Shown here: one piece after another, positions 1 through 8,641 of the stretch
How the letters are laid out: each line of letters opens with the position of its first letter
Position numbering within the stretch: the first letter of the stretch is position 1
Assembly (NCBI RefSeq): GCF_019823065.1
Contig: NZ_CP081966.1
Location: 2,697,501-2,761,500, forward strand
Direction of reading: 5' to 3'
Origin: Pseudomonas mosselii
GTDB taxonomy: Bacteria > Pseudomonadota > Gammaproteobacteria > Pseudomonadales > Pseudomonadaceae
Length of the DNA: 64,000 nt
Made by a program: the position numbers and the translations under genes
Notes under the pieces: generated by a model
What the model was told of the DNA's origin: nothing
The model's input: the letters and a program-made list of their open reading frames with translations, nothing else
Databases searched by the model: none

Positions 1-1
1 G

Positions 2-1768
2 CTGGCCGGTCCCCTGCAGCTGTACCAGGGCGGTCGGGCGTTGATCTACCGGCGCCCGGTGTTCGTCACCGGCAAGCGGGGTGTGCGGTTTTATTGGGGC
101 AATGTGTCGATCGTCGCCGATATCGACCGCCTGCTGCTGTCCGCGGGGCTGCGCCTGGACACCGAGTTCGAGCTGGCCGTGCGTGGCAGCGACGGCAAGG
201 GCGCCGAAGGTGCGCTGATCTGGGGCGATCCACGGTTGTTCGAGGCGCCGCAGGTGATGATGACCGTGGCGGTGCCGGGCGGCGCCTGGCAATTGGTGGC
301 CGTGCCTCGGGGCGGCTGGTCGGGGCTGGACCTGTTCGGCTCGCCGCTGTTCCTGTTCGCCCTGAGCTGCACGGGGCTGTTCAGCCTGTTCGTCGCCCAG
401 CTCAACCGCAAGCAGCGGTTGCTCGAACAGCGCAACCGCGAGCTGCAGCGCTACCAGGCCCAGCTCGAGCGCCTGGCCCACTACGACACCATCACCGGGC
501 TGCCTAACCGGATTTTGTTCCAGCAGCAGTTGGGTACGGCGATCCTGCAGGGGCATGGGCTGGCGGTGCTGATGCTCGATATCGACGGCTTCAAGCAGGT
601 CAATGACAGCCTCGGCCATCCGATGGGCGACCTGTTGCTGCAGCAGGCGACCGCGCGCTTCTTGCAGGAGCTGGACAGCCAGTACCGCCTCTGCCGTCTG
701 GGTGGTGACGAGTTCGTGTTCATGCTGCAAGGTGCCCAGGGCCAGGTGAACCACCAGGTCCGTGCCTTGCTGCGCTGCCTGCAGCGGCCGTTCGACCTGA
801 ACGGCAATGCCGCCCTGGTCACCGGCAGCATCGGCCTGGCCTGGTGTCCGCAGCATGGCGAGGACGCCGACAGCCTGTTGCGCCATGCCGACACCGCCAT
901 GTACGTGGCCAAGGAAGCCGGGCGCGATGCCTGGCGTCCCTATCACCCGGACATGACCGAGCGCCTGCAGCAGCGCCTGGAGCTGGAGCGCAACTTGCGC
1001 CGGGCCCTGGAACACAACGAATTCGAGCTGTGGTACCAGCCCAAGGTCGATCTGTTCAGCGGCCAACTGGAGGGCGTCGAGGCCCTGCTGCGCTGGCGTG
1101 ACCCTGAGCATGGCCTGGTCTCGCCAGGGGAATTCATACCCCTGGCCGAGCGCACCGGGCTGATCATTCCGCTCGGTGAGCGGGTGCTGGAGCTGGCCTG
1201 CGCGCAGCTGGCCGAATGGCGTGCCGGCGATGGCCTGCCCGGACCGTTGGCGATCAACGTCGCAGCCCTGCAGATCGAACGCAGCGACTATGTCACCAGC
1301 CTGGCCTCGGCACTGGAACGCCATGGCCTGCCGGCCAACCTGCTGGAGGTGGAGATCACCGAGAGCCTGCTGATGGAAAGCCAGCAGCAGGCCTGCGCGG
1401 TGCTGGCGCAGTTGCAGGCCATGGGCGTGGCCACGGCGGTGGACGACTTCGGCACGGGCTATTCGTCGCTGGCCTATCTGCGCGCGCTGCCGATCGATCA
1501 TCTGAAGATCGACCGTGCCTTCATCAAGGATCTGCCCGGGGACGACGACGCGGTGGCCATCGCCAGGGCGATCATCGACCTGGGCCATGCCCTGGGTTTT
1601 CGCATCACCGCCGAAGGCATCGAAACCCAGGAGCAATACGATTTCCTGCGCCATGCCGGTTGCGACCAGGGCCAGGGCTTCCTGCTCGGGCGGCCGATGC
1701 CGGCCGAGGCGCTGCGCCGCTGGCTGGCCGACAACCACGAACGGCGGCATCGCCCACCGGGGCGTTAG
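2..1768 (+). CDS. GGDEF/EAL c-di-GMP enzyme (5' end outside window)
   Basis: The frame is open from the first bases, so the N-terminus lies to the left; 588 residues are visible. They begin with the tail of what is probably an extracytoplasmic sensor domain. A hydrophobic helix follows at about nt 340–400, then a short coiled-coil linker, a GGDEF domain and an EAL domain. The cyclase signature GGDEF is intact (nt 701–715). The usual RxxD inhibitory site just upstream is not present, since the aligned position is Tyr. The phosphodiesterase motifs EALLRW (nt 1079–1096), ITES, DDFGTGYS, LKID and AEGIET are all kept, so both activities are possible. The stop codon overlaps the stop of the convergent last gene of the exopolysaccharide operon. 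That position suggests, but does not prove, a link to control of polysaccharide production. Confidence 0.93.
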   Translation: MAGPLQLYQGGRALIYRRPVFVTGKRGVRFYWGNVSIVADIDRLLLSAGLRLDTEFELAVRGSDGKGAEGALIWGDPRLFEAPQVMMTVAVPGGAWQLVAVPRGGWSGLDLFGSPLFLFALSCTGLFSLFVAQLNRKQRLLEQRNRELQRYQAQLERLAHYDTITGLPNRILFQQQLGTAILQGHGLAVLMLDIDGFKQVNDSLGHPMGDLLLQQATARFLQELDSQYRLCRLGGDEFVFMLQGAQGQVNHQVRALLRCLQRPFDLNGNAALVTGSIGLAWCPQHGEDADSLLRHADTAMYVAKEAGRDAWRPYHPDMTERLQQRLELERNLRRALEHNEFELWYQPKVDLFSGQLEGVEALLRWRDPEHGLVSPGEFIPLAERTGLIIPLGERVLELACAQLAEWRAGDGLPGPLAINVAALQIERSDYVTSLASALERHGLPANLLEVEITESLLMESQQQACAVLAQLQAMGVATAVDDFGTGYSSLAYLRALPIDHLKIDRAFIKDLPGDDDAVAIARAIIDLGHALGFRITAEGIETQEQYDFLRHAGCDQGQGFLLGRPMPAEALRRWLADNHERRHRPPGR

Positions 1769-2541
1769 CTTGCTTCGTCTACGCCCAGGCTCGCATACCC
1801 CACCCGTGGCACCTGCCCCAGGCGCTGCTCGACCAGTGCCAGCAGCGACTCGCCGCTGGCCAGGTAGGCATCGCCGAAGTCATGCCCGCCCAGCGCGCTG
1901 GGGTGGGCCACCAGCTCCAGCACGCCATGCGCGGGGGCCAGGCCGGCCTTGAGGTCGGCCGGGGTGCAGACGAAGTCGGCGGTGCTCCCGGCGAGCTGAC
2001 GCAGGCGCCAGTTGAGCAGGGTCTTGAACGCACGCTTGGCCGGTCCGATGTTGTGCCCGAGGTTGCGCGCCAAGCGTACCGGCACGCCCTGGTCGCGGGC
2101 GAAGCGGGCGACGACGGTGCCCACCGGCCAGATGTTGTGCACGTGCTGGTGCGAGTCCAGGTGACTGGGCATCAGGCCATGGTCCAGGCAGTGTTTCCAC
2201 TGGGCCTCGAGTTCCGCTTCCACCGCGGCACGTTCCCGGCGCGACAGACGCAGGGTGCGTTGCTTCAGGCGCAGGTCGAACTCGCCGTGGGGCGTGCAGA
2301 AGCGTGGCTCGGCAAGGATCGCCTGGCTCAGCGGCCGGCCGTAGGTGAGGTTGAAGTGCAGCCCGATACGCCCCTTGAGCAGTGGCTGCTGGGCCAGCGC
2401 GCAGGCGGCGGCAAAGGCTGGCATGTTGGCCATGGCCGTGGCCGAGCTGATCAGCCCGGCCTGGAAGGCGTGCAGGATGACCGCGTTGGTGTGGGCACTG
2501 AGGCCGAAATCGTCAGCGTTGACTATGACCTGGGATGGCAT
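1765..2541 (-). CDS. ChbG/HpnK-like (YdjC family) carbohydrate deacetylase
   Basis: A 258-residue protein starting VIVNADDFG after a Met-Pro-Ser-Gln lead, the metal-binding signature of the YdjC/ChbG/HpnK deacetylases. The SHLDSHQHVH motif supplies the metal-binding histidines and LVAHPS lies near the C-terminus. Family members remove N-acetyl groups from small oligosaccharides or lipid-linked sugars. The start at 2541 was chosen because the family signature follows immediately; the 12 residues available upstream are proline/arginine-rich and unlike the family. It overlaps the preceding acetyltransferase gene by 29 nt and is the last gene of the exopolysaccharide operon. A role in trimming acetyl groups from the polymer or its precursor is inferred from position only. 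Confidence 0.88.
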   Translation of the reverse strand: MPSQVIVNADDFGLSAHTNAVILHAFQAGLISSATAMANMPAFAAACALAQQPLLKGRIGLHFNLTYGRPLSQAILAEPRFCTPHGEFDLRLKQRTLRLSRRERAAVEAELEAQWKHCLDHGLMPSHLDSHQHVHNIWPVGTVVARFARDQGVPVRLARNLGHNIGPAKRAFKTLLNWRLRQLAGSTADFVCTPADLKAGLAPAHGVLELVAHPSALGGHDFGDAYLASGESLLALVEQRLGQVPRVGYASLGVDEAS

Positions 2542-3685
2542 CCGGGCGCTCCTGTGGCGGGGTGGGGGCGACAACATCGGCTTCGTAGCGCGGCGAGCGT
2601 CTGCGCAGGCGCGGCTTGAGCCAGCGCCAGCAGCGCTGCGCCAGGCCCAGCAGCACGCCGTCGGGCCGCCAGCTGTAGCTGCTCAGGCGCCACTGTTCGA
2701 GCTGGCCGGTCATGCGTTCGTGCAGCTGGTGGCTGGAGTTGTCCAGGCTGACCCGCGAGGCGTCGATCCATTTCCAGTCCGCGTCCAGGCCCCAGTGGAT
2801 CCACTCCTCCAGCAGCACGCGGCCGCTGCCCAAGTCACGGTGTTCGGGCATGAAAGCGAGGTTGTAGTCGTAGACCCGGCCGCGCTCCACCAGGCCCAGG
2901 CGGTAGCTGATGCAGCGCCCGTCCAGCTCCAGCAGCACCAGGCAAACCAGGCCTTCGCCAGCCAGCGCGGTGAAGGCTTGGTACATCCACTGGCGGCGCA
3001 GGGGGCCGGAGAAGATACCAACCTCGTCGTCGCCTTTCCAGCTTGCGGCCTCGACGGCGCTGATGGCGTCGAGCAGCTCACTCATGTTCTCGGCGCTGGC
3101 CGTGACCCGACGCACGCTGGCGCCACAGGCCTTGATCCGTTTGCGTGCGCGGCGCAGTTTGTAGCGCGGGTCGCCGCTGACCTCCTGGCGATCCTGTTCG
3201 TTGATGCGGTGCACCGGCACGCGGCAGGTCAGGCGCTGCTGCCAGGTGGAACTGGCACTGGCCCACTGGCGCAGCCAGCCTTCGTGCTCGGCGTTGTCGG
3301 GCACCTCGTTCAGTTGCAGCAGGGCATGGGGCAGGTGCTTGCGGATGGCCTGCAGGACTTGGTCGGCGTATAGCGCCGGCAGGTCGATGAGCAGGGCGAT
3401 ACGGTCGTTCAGCGGATAGCCCAGGTGGCGCACCACCGGGGCGAACAGCGGGCCGAAGGGCTCCCGGGCGCGGACCAGGGGCAGGCACAGGCACAGGCGT
3501 TGGTCCTGGTAGCCGAGCAGCACGCCGAGCTGCTGGCCGGGCAGCAGGGCGGCCTCGGCGGCGCACAGCCAGCCGAGGTGGTTGAACGGCGTGCTGCCGG
3601 GCAGGCGCCTGCGCAGCGCCTCGTAGTCGGCGGCGGGGAAGTCGTCGCTGCGCAGCGAGGCGCACCAGCTGAGCTGCAGGGTCAT
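2513..3685 (-). CDS. GNAT-fold acetyltransferase, BcsL/CelD type
   Basis: A 390-residue protein of the large two-lobed GNAT type seen in exopolysaccharide clusters (the CelD/BcsL 'Acetyltransf_6' group). The N-terminal half (about residues 30–150) resembles the substrate-side lobe. The C-terminal lobe (about 190–340) carries the acyl-CoA-binding region, including LVLLELDGRCISYRLG and YNLAFMPEHRDLGSGRVLLE, where the D-L-G-S-G-R segment looks like the pyrophosphate-binding loop. Cytoplasmic; no signal peptide is visible. It lies 4 nt downstream of a second, unrelated acetyltransferase and overlaps the ChbG-like gene. Likely acylates a precursor sugar of the polymer; the acyl donor and acceptor cannot be read from sequence. 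Confidence 0.82.
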   Translation of the reverse strand: MTLQLSWCASLRSDDFPAADYEALRRRLPGSTPFNHLGWLCAAEAALLPGQQLGVLLGYQDQRLCLCLPLVRAREPFGPLFAPVVRHLGYPLNDRIALLIDLPALYADQVLQAIRKHLPHALLQLNEVPDNAEHEGWLRQWASASSTWQQRLTCRVPVHRINEQDRQEVSGDPRYKLRRARKRIKACGASVRRVTASAENMSELLDAISAVEAASWKGDDEVGIFSGPLRRQWMYQAFTALAGEGLVCLVLLELDGRCISYRLGLVERGRVYDYNLAFMPEHRDLGSGRVLLEEWIHWGLDADWKWIDASRVSLDNSSHQLHERMTGQLEQWRLSSYSWRPDGVLLGLAQRCWRWLKPRLRRRSPRYEADVVAPTPPQERPDAIPGHSQR

Positions 3686-3689
3686 AAAT

Positions 3690-4379
3690 TCAGCCCGCCG
3701 AGGCCGATGAGGCCGGGACCTCAGGCTTGCGCAGCGGTTCCAGGCGCGAGGTGGTGTAGCGGCTCTCGCGGTAGAGCCTCCAGCGGCCGAACAGGCAGTA
3801 CACGTTCGTGATCCGTTTTTGTTCCTGGTAGCCCATGCGCAGGTGCAGCTTGAGCGCCGGGATGTTGTGCTGTTCGCACACGTCCACCACCTTGGTGCAG
3901 CCCTGGGCGGCCATGGCCTTCCACAATGCCAGCTGCAGGTCCACCGACAGTTCGGTGCCCCAGTACTTGCGGATCAGCTCGCCGCCGAACTCGAAGAACT
4001 CGCCTGGCCCGACCGGGAACCAGCACCCGTAGTAGTGGCGGTCGTGGTAGTGGCGGTTGCTGCCCCAGATGAACGCCACGGCGTCGTTTTCGTCGTCGAG
4101 GAACATCAACCCGGTGTGGCCCTCGGCGGCCAGTTCGCGCATGGTCTCGACCCGGTCGCCGAAATGGCGGGCGAAGGCCTGCACGTTATGCACGGTGATG
4201 CTTTCGACGCGCAAGGTGCCGTAGGGCTTGAGCCGGTGCGGCGGTACCGGGCTGTCCAGGTCGCGCTCCATCCACAGCAGTTCCCAATGGTAGAAGACGT
4301 AGTGCCGGAAGGCGCTACCGAGGGTGTCACGCAGTCCCTTGCGCTTGATGCGGTCCTGGATCTTGGTAAATGCAGTCAT
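3690..4379 (-). CDS. GNAT-family N-acetyltransferase
   Basis: A 229-residue protein. The segment around residues 95–190 has the GNAT pattern: strands GLMFLDDENDAVAFIWG and ELSVDLQLALWKAMAAQG, then CEQHNIPALKLHLRMGY, where the asparagine and the final arginine-methionine-glycine-tyrosine match the classic motif B 'N..A..LY...GF'. It sits 34 nt after the glycoside-hydrolase-like gene and 4 nt before the BcsL/CelD-like gene, so it is part of the exopolysaccharide operon. It probably acetylates an amino sugar or amino acid linked to polymer synthesis. The substrate is unknown. Confidence 0.8.
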   Translation of the reverse strand: MTAFTKIQDRIKRKGLRDTLGSAFRHYVFYHWELLWMERDLDSPVPPHRLKPYGTLRVESITVHNVQAFARHFGDRVETMRELAAEGHTGLMFLDDENDAVAFIWGSNRHYHDRHYYGCWFPVGPGEFFEFGGELIRKYWGTELSVDLQLALWKAMAAQGCTKVVDVCEQHNIPALKLHLRMGYQEQKRITNVYCLFGRWRLYRESRYTTSRLEPLRKPEVPASSASAG

Positions 4380-4413
4380 GGTGCCTCCTGGGCATGGCTG
4401 AGCGAGATGCGTC

Positions 4414-6324
4414 TCATGACGCGCTCCAGGTCAGGGCGAACACGGTCTGCCCTGGCAGTTGAAAACGGACCTGGCCATCGGCGCAGCTGAAGCTGGCGCG
4501 GCGGCTCTGGTTGTCGGGGCCGAACAGTTCGAGCTGGCCGGATGGGCAGTCGCCCAAGGTGAGCGCCACCTGTTGCAGGCGCTCGGCTTTGTTCACTCCC
4601 AACAGGCTGCGCTGGTGCTGACGGGCCATGGCCAGGGCGTCGACCTCGAAAGCGTCGTTGTCCAGGGCCAGCACCTGGTCCAGCCAGTGGCGTTGGATGA
4701 ACTGCTGGGCCAGGCCCACCGGCTTGAGTTCGTAGCGCTGGTCGCCGGCATCGCGCAGCATGCCCTTGGGCCATTCGGGCTCGTCGGCGACATGGAACCA
4801 GTTGAGCATGTCGAGCAAGCCATCACCGGCGGCATTGATCACCACCGACGTCCACCACAGGCCGGCGTAGTGGGTGTTCTGCTCGTAGGGGCTAAGGCTC
4901 GAGCCGCTGGACAGGTTGGTCTGGTCCAGCAGCAGCGCCTTGCGCGGCCGGCCCTGGCCGTCCAGGCCGACCAGCTCGGCGGCCTGGCGCACGCTGTCAC
5001 GGTAGCTGCGGGTGGCGAGCAGGTCGCGGACCATCCATTCGTGCCAGGCCAGGGCGTCGATCTGCGCGCCCTGTTCGGCGAGCAGGCGCCGTGCCCAGTC
5101 GATGCCACGGCGTTGCTTGCCATCGTCGGTGAAGGGGCCGCCGAGCAGGCGCGAGGAAGCCGGCATGGCGATGCGCACGCCGGCCTCGCGGGCGCCGGGG
5201 TATTCGCGCACGCGCCTGACCATGGCCTGGAAGAAGTCGCGGTAGCTGGCGTAGTCGCGATAGTTGAGGTTGGGCTCGTCGGCAAAGGCCAGGTAGTGGG
5301 TGCCTTTGCCGCCCAGGGCCTTGGTCGCCTCGAGCCAGGCGTCAAGGCCATCGCTGCTGGTGCGGTCGCTGCGCAGGTCGGCGACCCGGGCGCTGCCGGC
5401 CAGCAGGGTGATGTCCTGGAGGATGCCGAAACGTTCCTGGTAGAGCTTGCGCCAGGTGTTCTCGAAATCGGGTTGCCGTTGCAGCACGTCGACGAAGCTG
5501 TAGAAACCGGCGGCCTGGGGGCGCAGGGCATCCAGGGCGGCAAAGCTCGAGGCCGGCGGCAGCACATAAGGCAGGGCCACCCCTAGCCTCGGCGTGGGGC
5601 CGAGTACTTTGCTGCCCAGGGCCAGGCGCACCTGGCCTGGTTGCTGGGGCAGGTCGCCCAGGTCGTCAGTACGCTGGGCGAACAGATTGGTGGTGCCGTC
5701 GAGCCAGAATGCCGCCTTGCCGCTGCCCTGCAGGCCCAGGCGCCAGGTCTCGTCGCGGGTACTGACCGGCAGTGGCAACTGGTCGAAGCGCCAGTAGGCA
5801 CGGTAGGGCTTGAGCGGCAACTGCACGCGGCGGCCGTCGCCGAGGCGTTCGGCGAACAGCCCGTGGACGCCGCCATGGTGCTTGCCGGCCAGCACCGCCC
5901 GTTCGCCGGCCTTGACCCGGAAGTACAGCTCGACACCCGGCCCGACCTCGGCGCTGAAGTGCACCTTGGACGGAGCGAACAGTGCACGGGTGCTGGCGTC
6001 GTGCTGTATACGGTAGTCGCGAAAGCTGTAGCCGGGCACTTCCAGGCGATAGGCGCCGCCAGCCGGTGTCAGCGGCCAGCGCTGCTCGCCGCGCACCTGC
6101 GTGGCGTCAATGCGCCGCTCGCCGGCCAGCCGGCCCTGTCCATCCAGCAGGTACAGGCGCTCCGGGTTGGCGTCGGCCTGCCAGGCCGGACGCCACTGGA
6201 TGCGCAGCTCGTCGGCGCGGGCCGGCAGCAGGTACAGGCTGCCATCGCGGATCTCGCCCCATTGCACGGGCGCGGCGAGCGCTGTCTGCGCCAACAGCGT
6301 GGAGCACAGCAGCAGGGCTTTCAT
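4414..6324 (-). CDS. Exported glycoside-hydrolase-like protein of the EPS operon
   Basis: A 636-residue protein with a clear signal peptide (MKALLLCSTLLAQTALAA). The N-terminal 230 residues look like beta-sandwich modules. Residues about 270–560 have the character of a (beta/alpha)8 glycosidase: FADEPNLNYRDY, ALAWHEWMVRD, KALLLDQTNLSSG and LNWFHVADEPEW. A small beta domain closes the protein. The start at 6324 was chosen for the signal peptide and because its ATG overlaps the Wzx stop (ATGA). Families such as PslG show that EPS clusters often encode a periplasmic hydrolase that trims polymer, but I could not assign a GH family. Candidate catalytic acids are the glutamates in ADEPN and ADEPEW. 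Confidence 0.8.
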   Translation of the reverse strand: MKALLLCSTLLAQTALAAPVQWGEIRDGSLYLLPARADELRIQWRPAWQADANPERLYLLDGQGRLAGERRIDATQVRGEQRWPLTPAGGAYRLEVPGYSFRDYRIQHDASTRALFAPSKVHFSAEVGPGVELYFRVKAGERAVLAGKHHGGVHGLFAERLGDGRRVQLPLKPYRAYWRFDQLPLPVSTRDETWRLGLQGSGKAAFWLDGTTNLFAQRTDDLGDLPQQPGQVRLALGSKVLGPTPRLGVALPYVLPPASSFAALDALRPQAAGFYSFVDVLQRQPDFENTWRKLYQERFGILQDITLLAGSARVADLRSDRTSSDGLDAWLEATKALGGKGTHYLAFADEPNLNYRDYASYRDFFQAMVRRVREYPGAREAGVRIAMPASSRLLGGPFTDDGKQRRGIDWARRLLAEQGAQIDALAWHEWMVRDLLATRSYRDSVRQAAELVGLDGQGRPRKALLLDQTNLSSGSSLSPYEQNTHYAGLWWTSVVINAAGDGLLDMLNWFHVADEPEWPKGMLRDAGDQRYELKPVGLAQQFIQRHWLDQVLALDNDAFEVDALAMARQHQRSLLGVNKAERLQQVALTLGDCPSGQLELFGPDNQSRRASFSCADGQVRFQLPGQTVFALTWSAS

Positions 6325-7625
6325 GCCGCCCTCCGTTGCAGCATCTGGCGCAGCGGCGCCAGGTCGGCGGGCAGGATGATCAGGGTCTGGCCCAGCGGCA
6401 CGCCGCTGAGGCGGCAATACAGCACCAGCATGGCCACGGTGACTGCCAGGTAGGCAATGGATGAGGCCGCCGCCGCGCCGACGATCCCCCAGGTCGGAAT
6501 CAGCGCCACGTTGAGCACCAGGTTCAGCGCGGCGCCCGCGCCCATCAGCAGCGACACCGTGCCGGGACGGTTCTTGCCCAGCAGGTCCAGGCGCAGGATG
6601 CTGGCGTAGCACAGGCCGAGCAGGCCCGGCAGCAAGGCCAGCAGCGCCGGATAGGCCGGCGCATAGTCAGCGCCGAACAGGGTGACGATCAGCCACTGGC
6701 CGATCAGCGCCATGCTCAGGCAGGCGCCGAGCATCACCGTGGCCGTGAGGCGCAGCGCCAGGGGGGTCAGGCGCTCCATGCCGGCGTCCTGCTGCAGCAG
6801 GCGCTTCATCAGCGGCGTGGTCACCGCCTCGGGGACGATCAGCAGCAGTTCGGCGGCGGCGCTGGCCATGGCGTAGTGGCCCAGGGCGGTGCTGCCGAGC
6901 ATGGCGCCGATGAACAGGTAGTCCGAGCGCAGGATCACCTGCTGGAACAATAGGTCGGGGTGGCTCTTGGCGCTGTAGCTCAGCAGCTCGCGCTGCCCGC
7001 CGCGATCCCAGCGCAGGGCCAGCGGGTGCTGGCGGCGCAGCCACCACAGGCCCAGCACCAGCACCAGGGCGATGCCGCACAGCCAACTGATCAGCGCGGC
7101 TTCCAGGGCCTCGTCGCGCCACATCCAGAACAGCCCGAGAAACAGCAGCAGCGGCGCCAGCGATTCGGTCAGGCGCAGGGCGTTGAAGGCGCCGACACCG
7201 CCGCTGGCGTTGTGCAGGGTCAGCAGACCGCTCTTGAGCACGGTCATCGGCACCGCCAGCAGCAACAGCCAGGCCAGCAGGCCCAATTGCACGGTAATTT
7301 CCAGATTGGTGCCCAATTCGCGGACCAGGAACACGCAGACCAGGGTCAACAACCCGGCCAGCAGGCAACCGTAGACCAGCACCTGGGTCAGCAGCAGGCC
7401 CATGTCGCGCTGCTTGGCCGCCTGGTAGCCCACCGCGCTGTTCAGGCCGCCGCTGGTGGCGGCGCTGATCAGGTCGGGCAGGGTGCTGAGCAGGGCGAAC
7501 AGGCCGCGCTCGCTGGGCCCGAGGATGCGCGCCAGCAGCACGTTGCGCAGCAGGCGCAGAGCGATCATCGCAAGCTTGGTGCCCATGCTCAGCGCCAGGT
7601 GGCACAGGTAGCTGTTGCGGTTCAT
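6321..7625 (-). CDS. Wzx-type polysaccharide flippase (MOP/PST family)
   Basis: A 434-residue polytopic membrane protein with about 12–14 hydrophobic helices. It begins with a basic N-terminus and the segment GTKLAMIALRLLRNVLLARILGPSERGLFALL, typical of the polysaccharide transporter branch of the MOP superfamily. It should flip the undecaprenyl-diphosphate-linked repeat unit from the inner to the outer face of the inner membrane. Its start overlaps the deacetylase stop by 1 nt and its stop overlaps the next start by 4 nt, so translation is probably coupled. Conservation at sequence level in this family is low, so the call rests on topology, length and position next to a Wzy-like gene. Confidence 0.87.
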   Translation of the reverse strand: MNRNSYLCHLALSMGTKLAMIALRLLRNVLLARILGPSERGLFALLSTLPDLISAATSGGLNSAVGYQAAKQRDMGLLLTQVLVYGCLLAGLLTLVCVFLVRELGTNLEITVQLGLLAWLLLLAVPMTVLKSGLLTLHNASGGVGAFNALRLTESLAPLLLFLGLFWMWRDEALEAALISWLCGIALVLVLGLWWLRRQHPLALRWDRGGQRELLSYSAKSHPDLLFQQVILRSDYLFIGAMLGSTALGHYAMASAAAELLLIVPEAVTTPLMKRLLQQDAGMERLTPLALRLTATVMLGACLSMALIGQWLIVTLFGADYAPAYPALLALLPGLLGLCYASILRLDLLGKNRPGTVSLLMGAGAALNLVLNVALIPTWGIVGAAAASSIAYLAVTVAMLVLYCRLSGVPLGQTLIILPADLAPLRQMLQRRAA

Positions 7626-8632
7626 CAGCGTTCTCCGCGGCTGATGCGCCAGGCCAGCAGCGAAGGACGGCTGGCATTGCGCTGGCTCACGCCGATGCGC
7701 GGCAGCGCCAGCGGGTCGTCGTGGCCCTGGCAGATGCCCGGGCGGGTGCTCAGGGCGTAGGGGTAGCGGTGCGCGGCGACCCGCGCGCGCACGCGTTCGT
7801 CATGGTCGCCATTGGGGTAGCAGTACACCGGCAGCGGTTCGCGGCAGCCTTCGTTGAGCGCGGCGTGGCTGCGTTGCAGCTCTTCGTTGAGGCGGTGATC
7901 GTCCAGGTAGGGCAGCAGGGCATGGCTGGCGCCGTGGGGGCCGAAACGCACCAGGCCGGAGTCCTCCAGGGCGCGCACCTGCTGCCAGTCCATGGCCTGG
8001 GGCAGCGACTCCGGCGGGCAGGCGTCGGTCAGCACATGCAGGGCCTGGGGGCTGAGGCTCTTGAGGGTCTGCAGGTAGCGCGCCAGCACCAGGCTGCGGG
8101 CCTTGCTGTGTTCGTGCATGAAGTAGGCCGCCGGCAATGGCCGGCCAAGCTTGCGCAGGCGTTCGATCAGTTGCCGGCGGGCGTCCTCGCCATGGCTGCC
8201 CCAAAGGGTCTCGCCGACGCTCTCCCACCAGAAGCGCTGGCGGCTGCCGATGTAGTCGGTGGACAGGAAGATGCTCGCCGGCACCTGGTGGCGCTGCAGC
8301 AACGGGAAGGCGTTGACGGCATTGTCGCGCCAGCCGTCGTCGAAGGTCAGGGCCACCTTGGGGCGGGTATCGCCGCGGGGCTGCTCGTGGCTCTTGAGCA
8401 GGTCCATGAGGCTGACGCAGTCGAAATGGCGGTGCAGCCAGCGCAGCAGCCCTTCGAAGGCCCGGGGGCCAACGCACAGCTCGTTGCGATGGGGCAGGGC
8501 GGCGCTGGCGTCATCGGCCAGCACCCGGTGCAGCATGAGGATCACCCCGGCGCCGCGCAGCTCGGCGCGCCCGCGCGGCGACTTGAAATAGAACCAGCCA
8601 CTGGCCTGCTTGATTTGAGTCTTGATCGGCAT
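7625..8632 (-). CDS. NodB-domain polysaccharide deacetylase
   Basis: A 335-residue protein of carbohydrate-esterase-4 type. The first catalytic motif TFDDGWRDN lies near residue 95 and a histidine motif HGASHALL near residue 240, matching the metal-binding Asp and His-x-x-x-His elements of NodB-fold deacetylases. There is no signal peptide; a long lead (KTQIKQASGWFYFKS) precedes the domain, as in the deacetylases found in XrtA/EPS clusters. It likely removes N-acetyl groups from an amino sugar of the polymer or a lipid-linked intermediate. It lies between a GT2 gene and wzx in the same operon. Confidence 0.88.
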   Translation of the reverse strand: MPIKTQIKQASGWFYFKSPRGRAELRGAGVILMLHRVLADDASAALPHRNELCVGPRAFEGLLRWLHRHFDCVSLMDLLKSHEQPRGDTRPKVALTFDDGWRDNAVNAFPLLQRHQVPASIFLSTDYIGSRQRFWWESVGETLWGSHGEDARRQLIERLRKLGRPLPAAYFMHEHSKARSLVLARYLQTLKSLSPQALHVLTDACPPESLPQAMDWQQVRALEDSGLVRFGPHGASHALLPYLDDHRLNEELQRSHAALNEGCREPLPVYCYPNGDHDERVRARVAAHRYPYALSTRPGICQGHDDPLALPRIGVSQRNASRPSLLAWRISRGER

Positions 8633-8641
8633 GTCCGTCGC

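Noticed and set aside
4459..5586. Long plus-strand frame opposite the glycoside-hydrolase-like gene
   Set aside because: It is antisense to a gene with signal peptide and conserved motifs; its composition (Gly/Val/Gln-rich) is typical for the complement of high-GC coding DNA.
4414..6612. Extended 732-codon version of the exported hydrolase
   Set aside because: The extra N-terminus reads wzx in another frame; the signal peptide at 6324 marks the real start.
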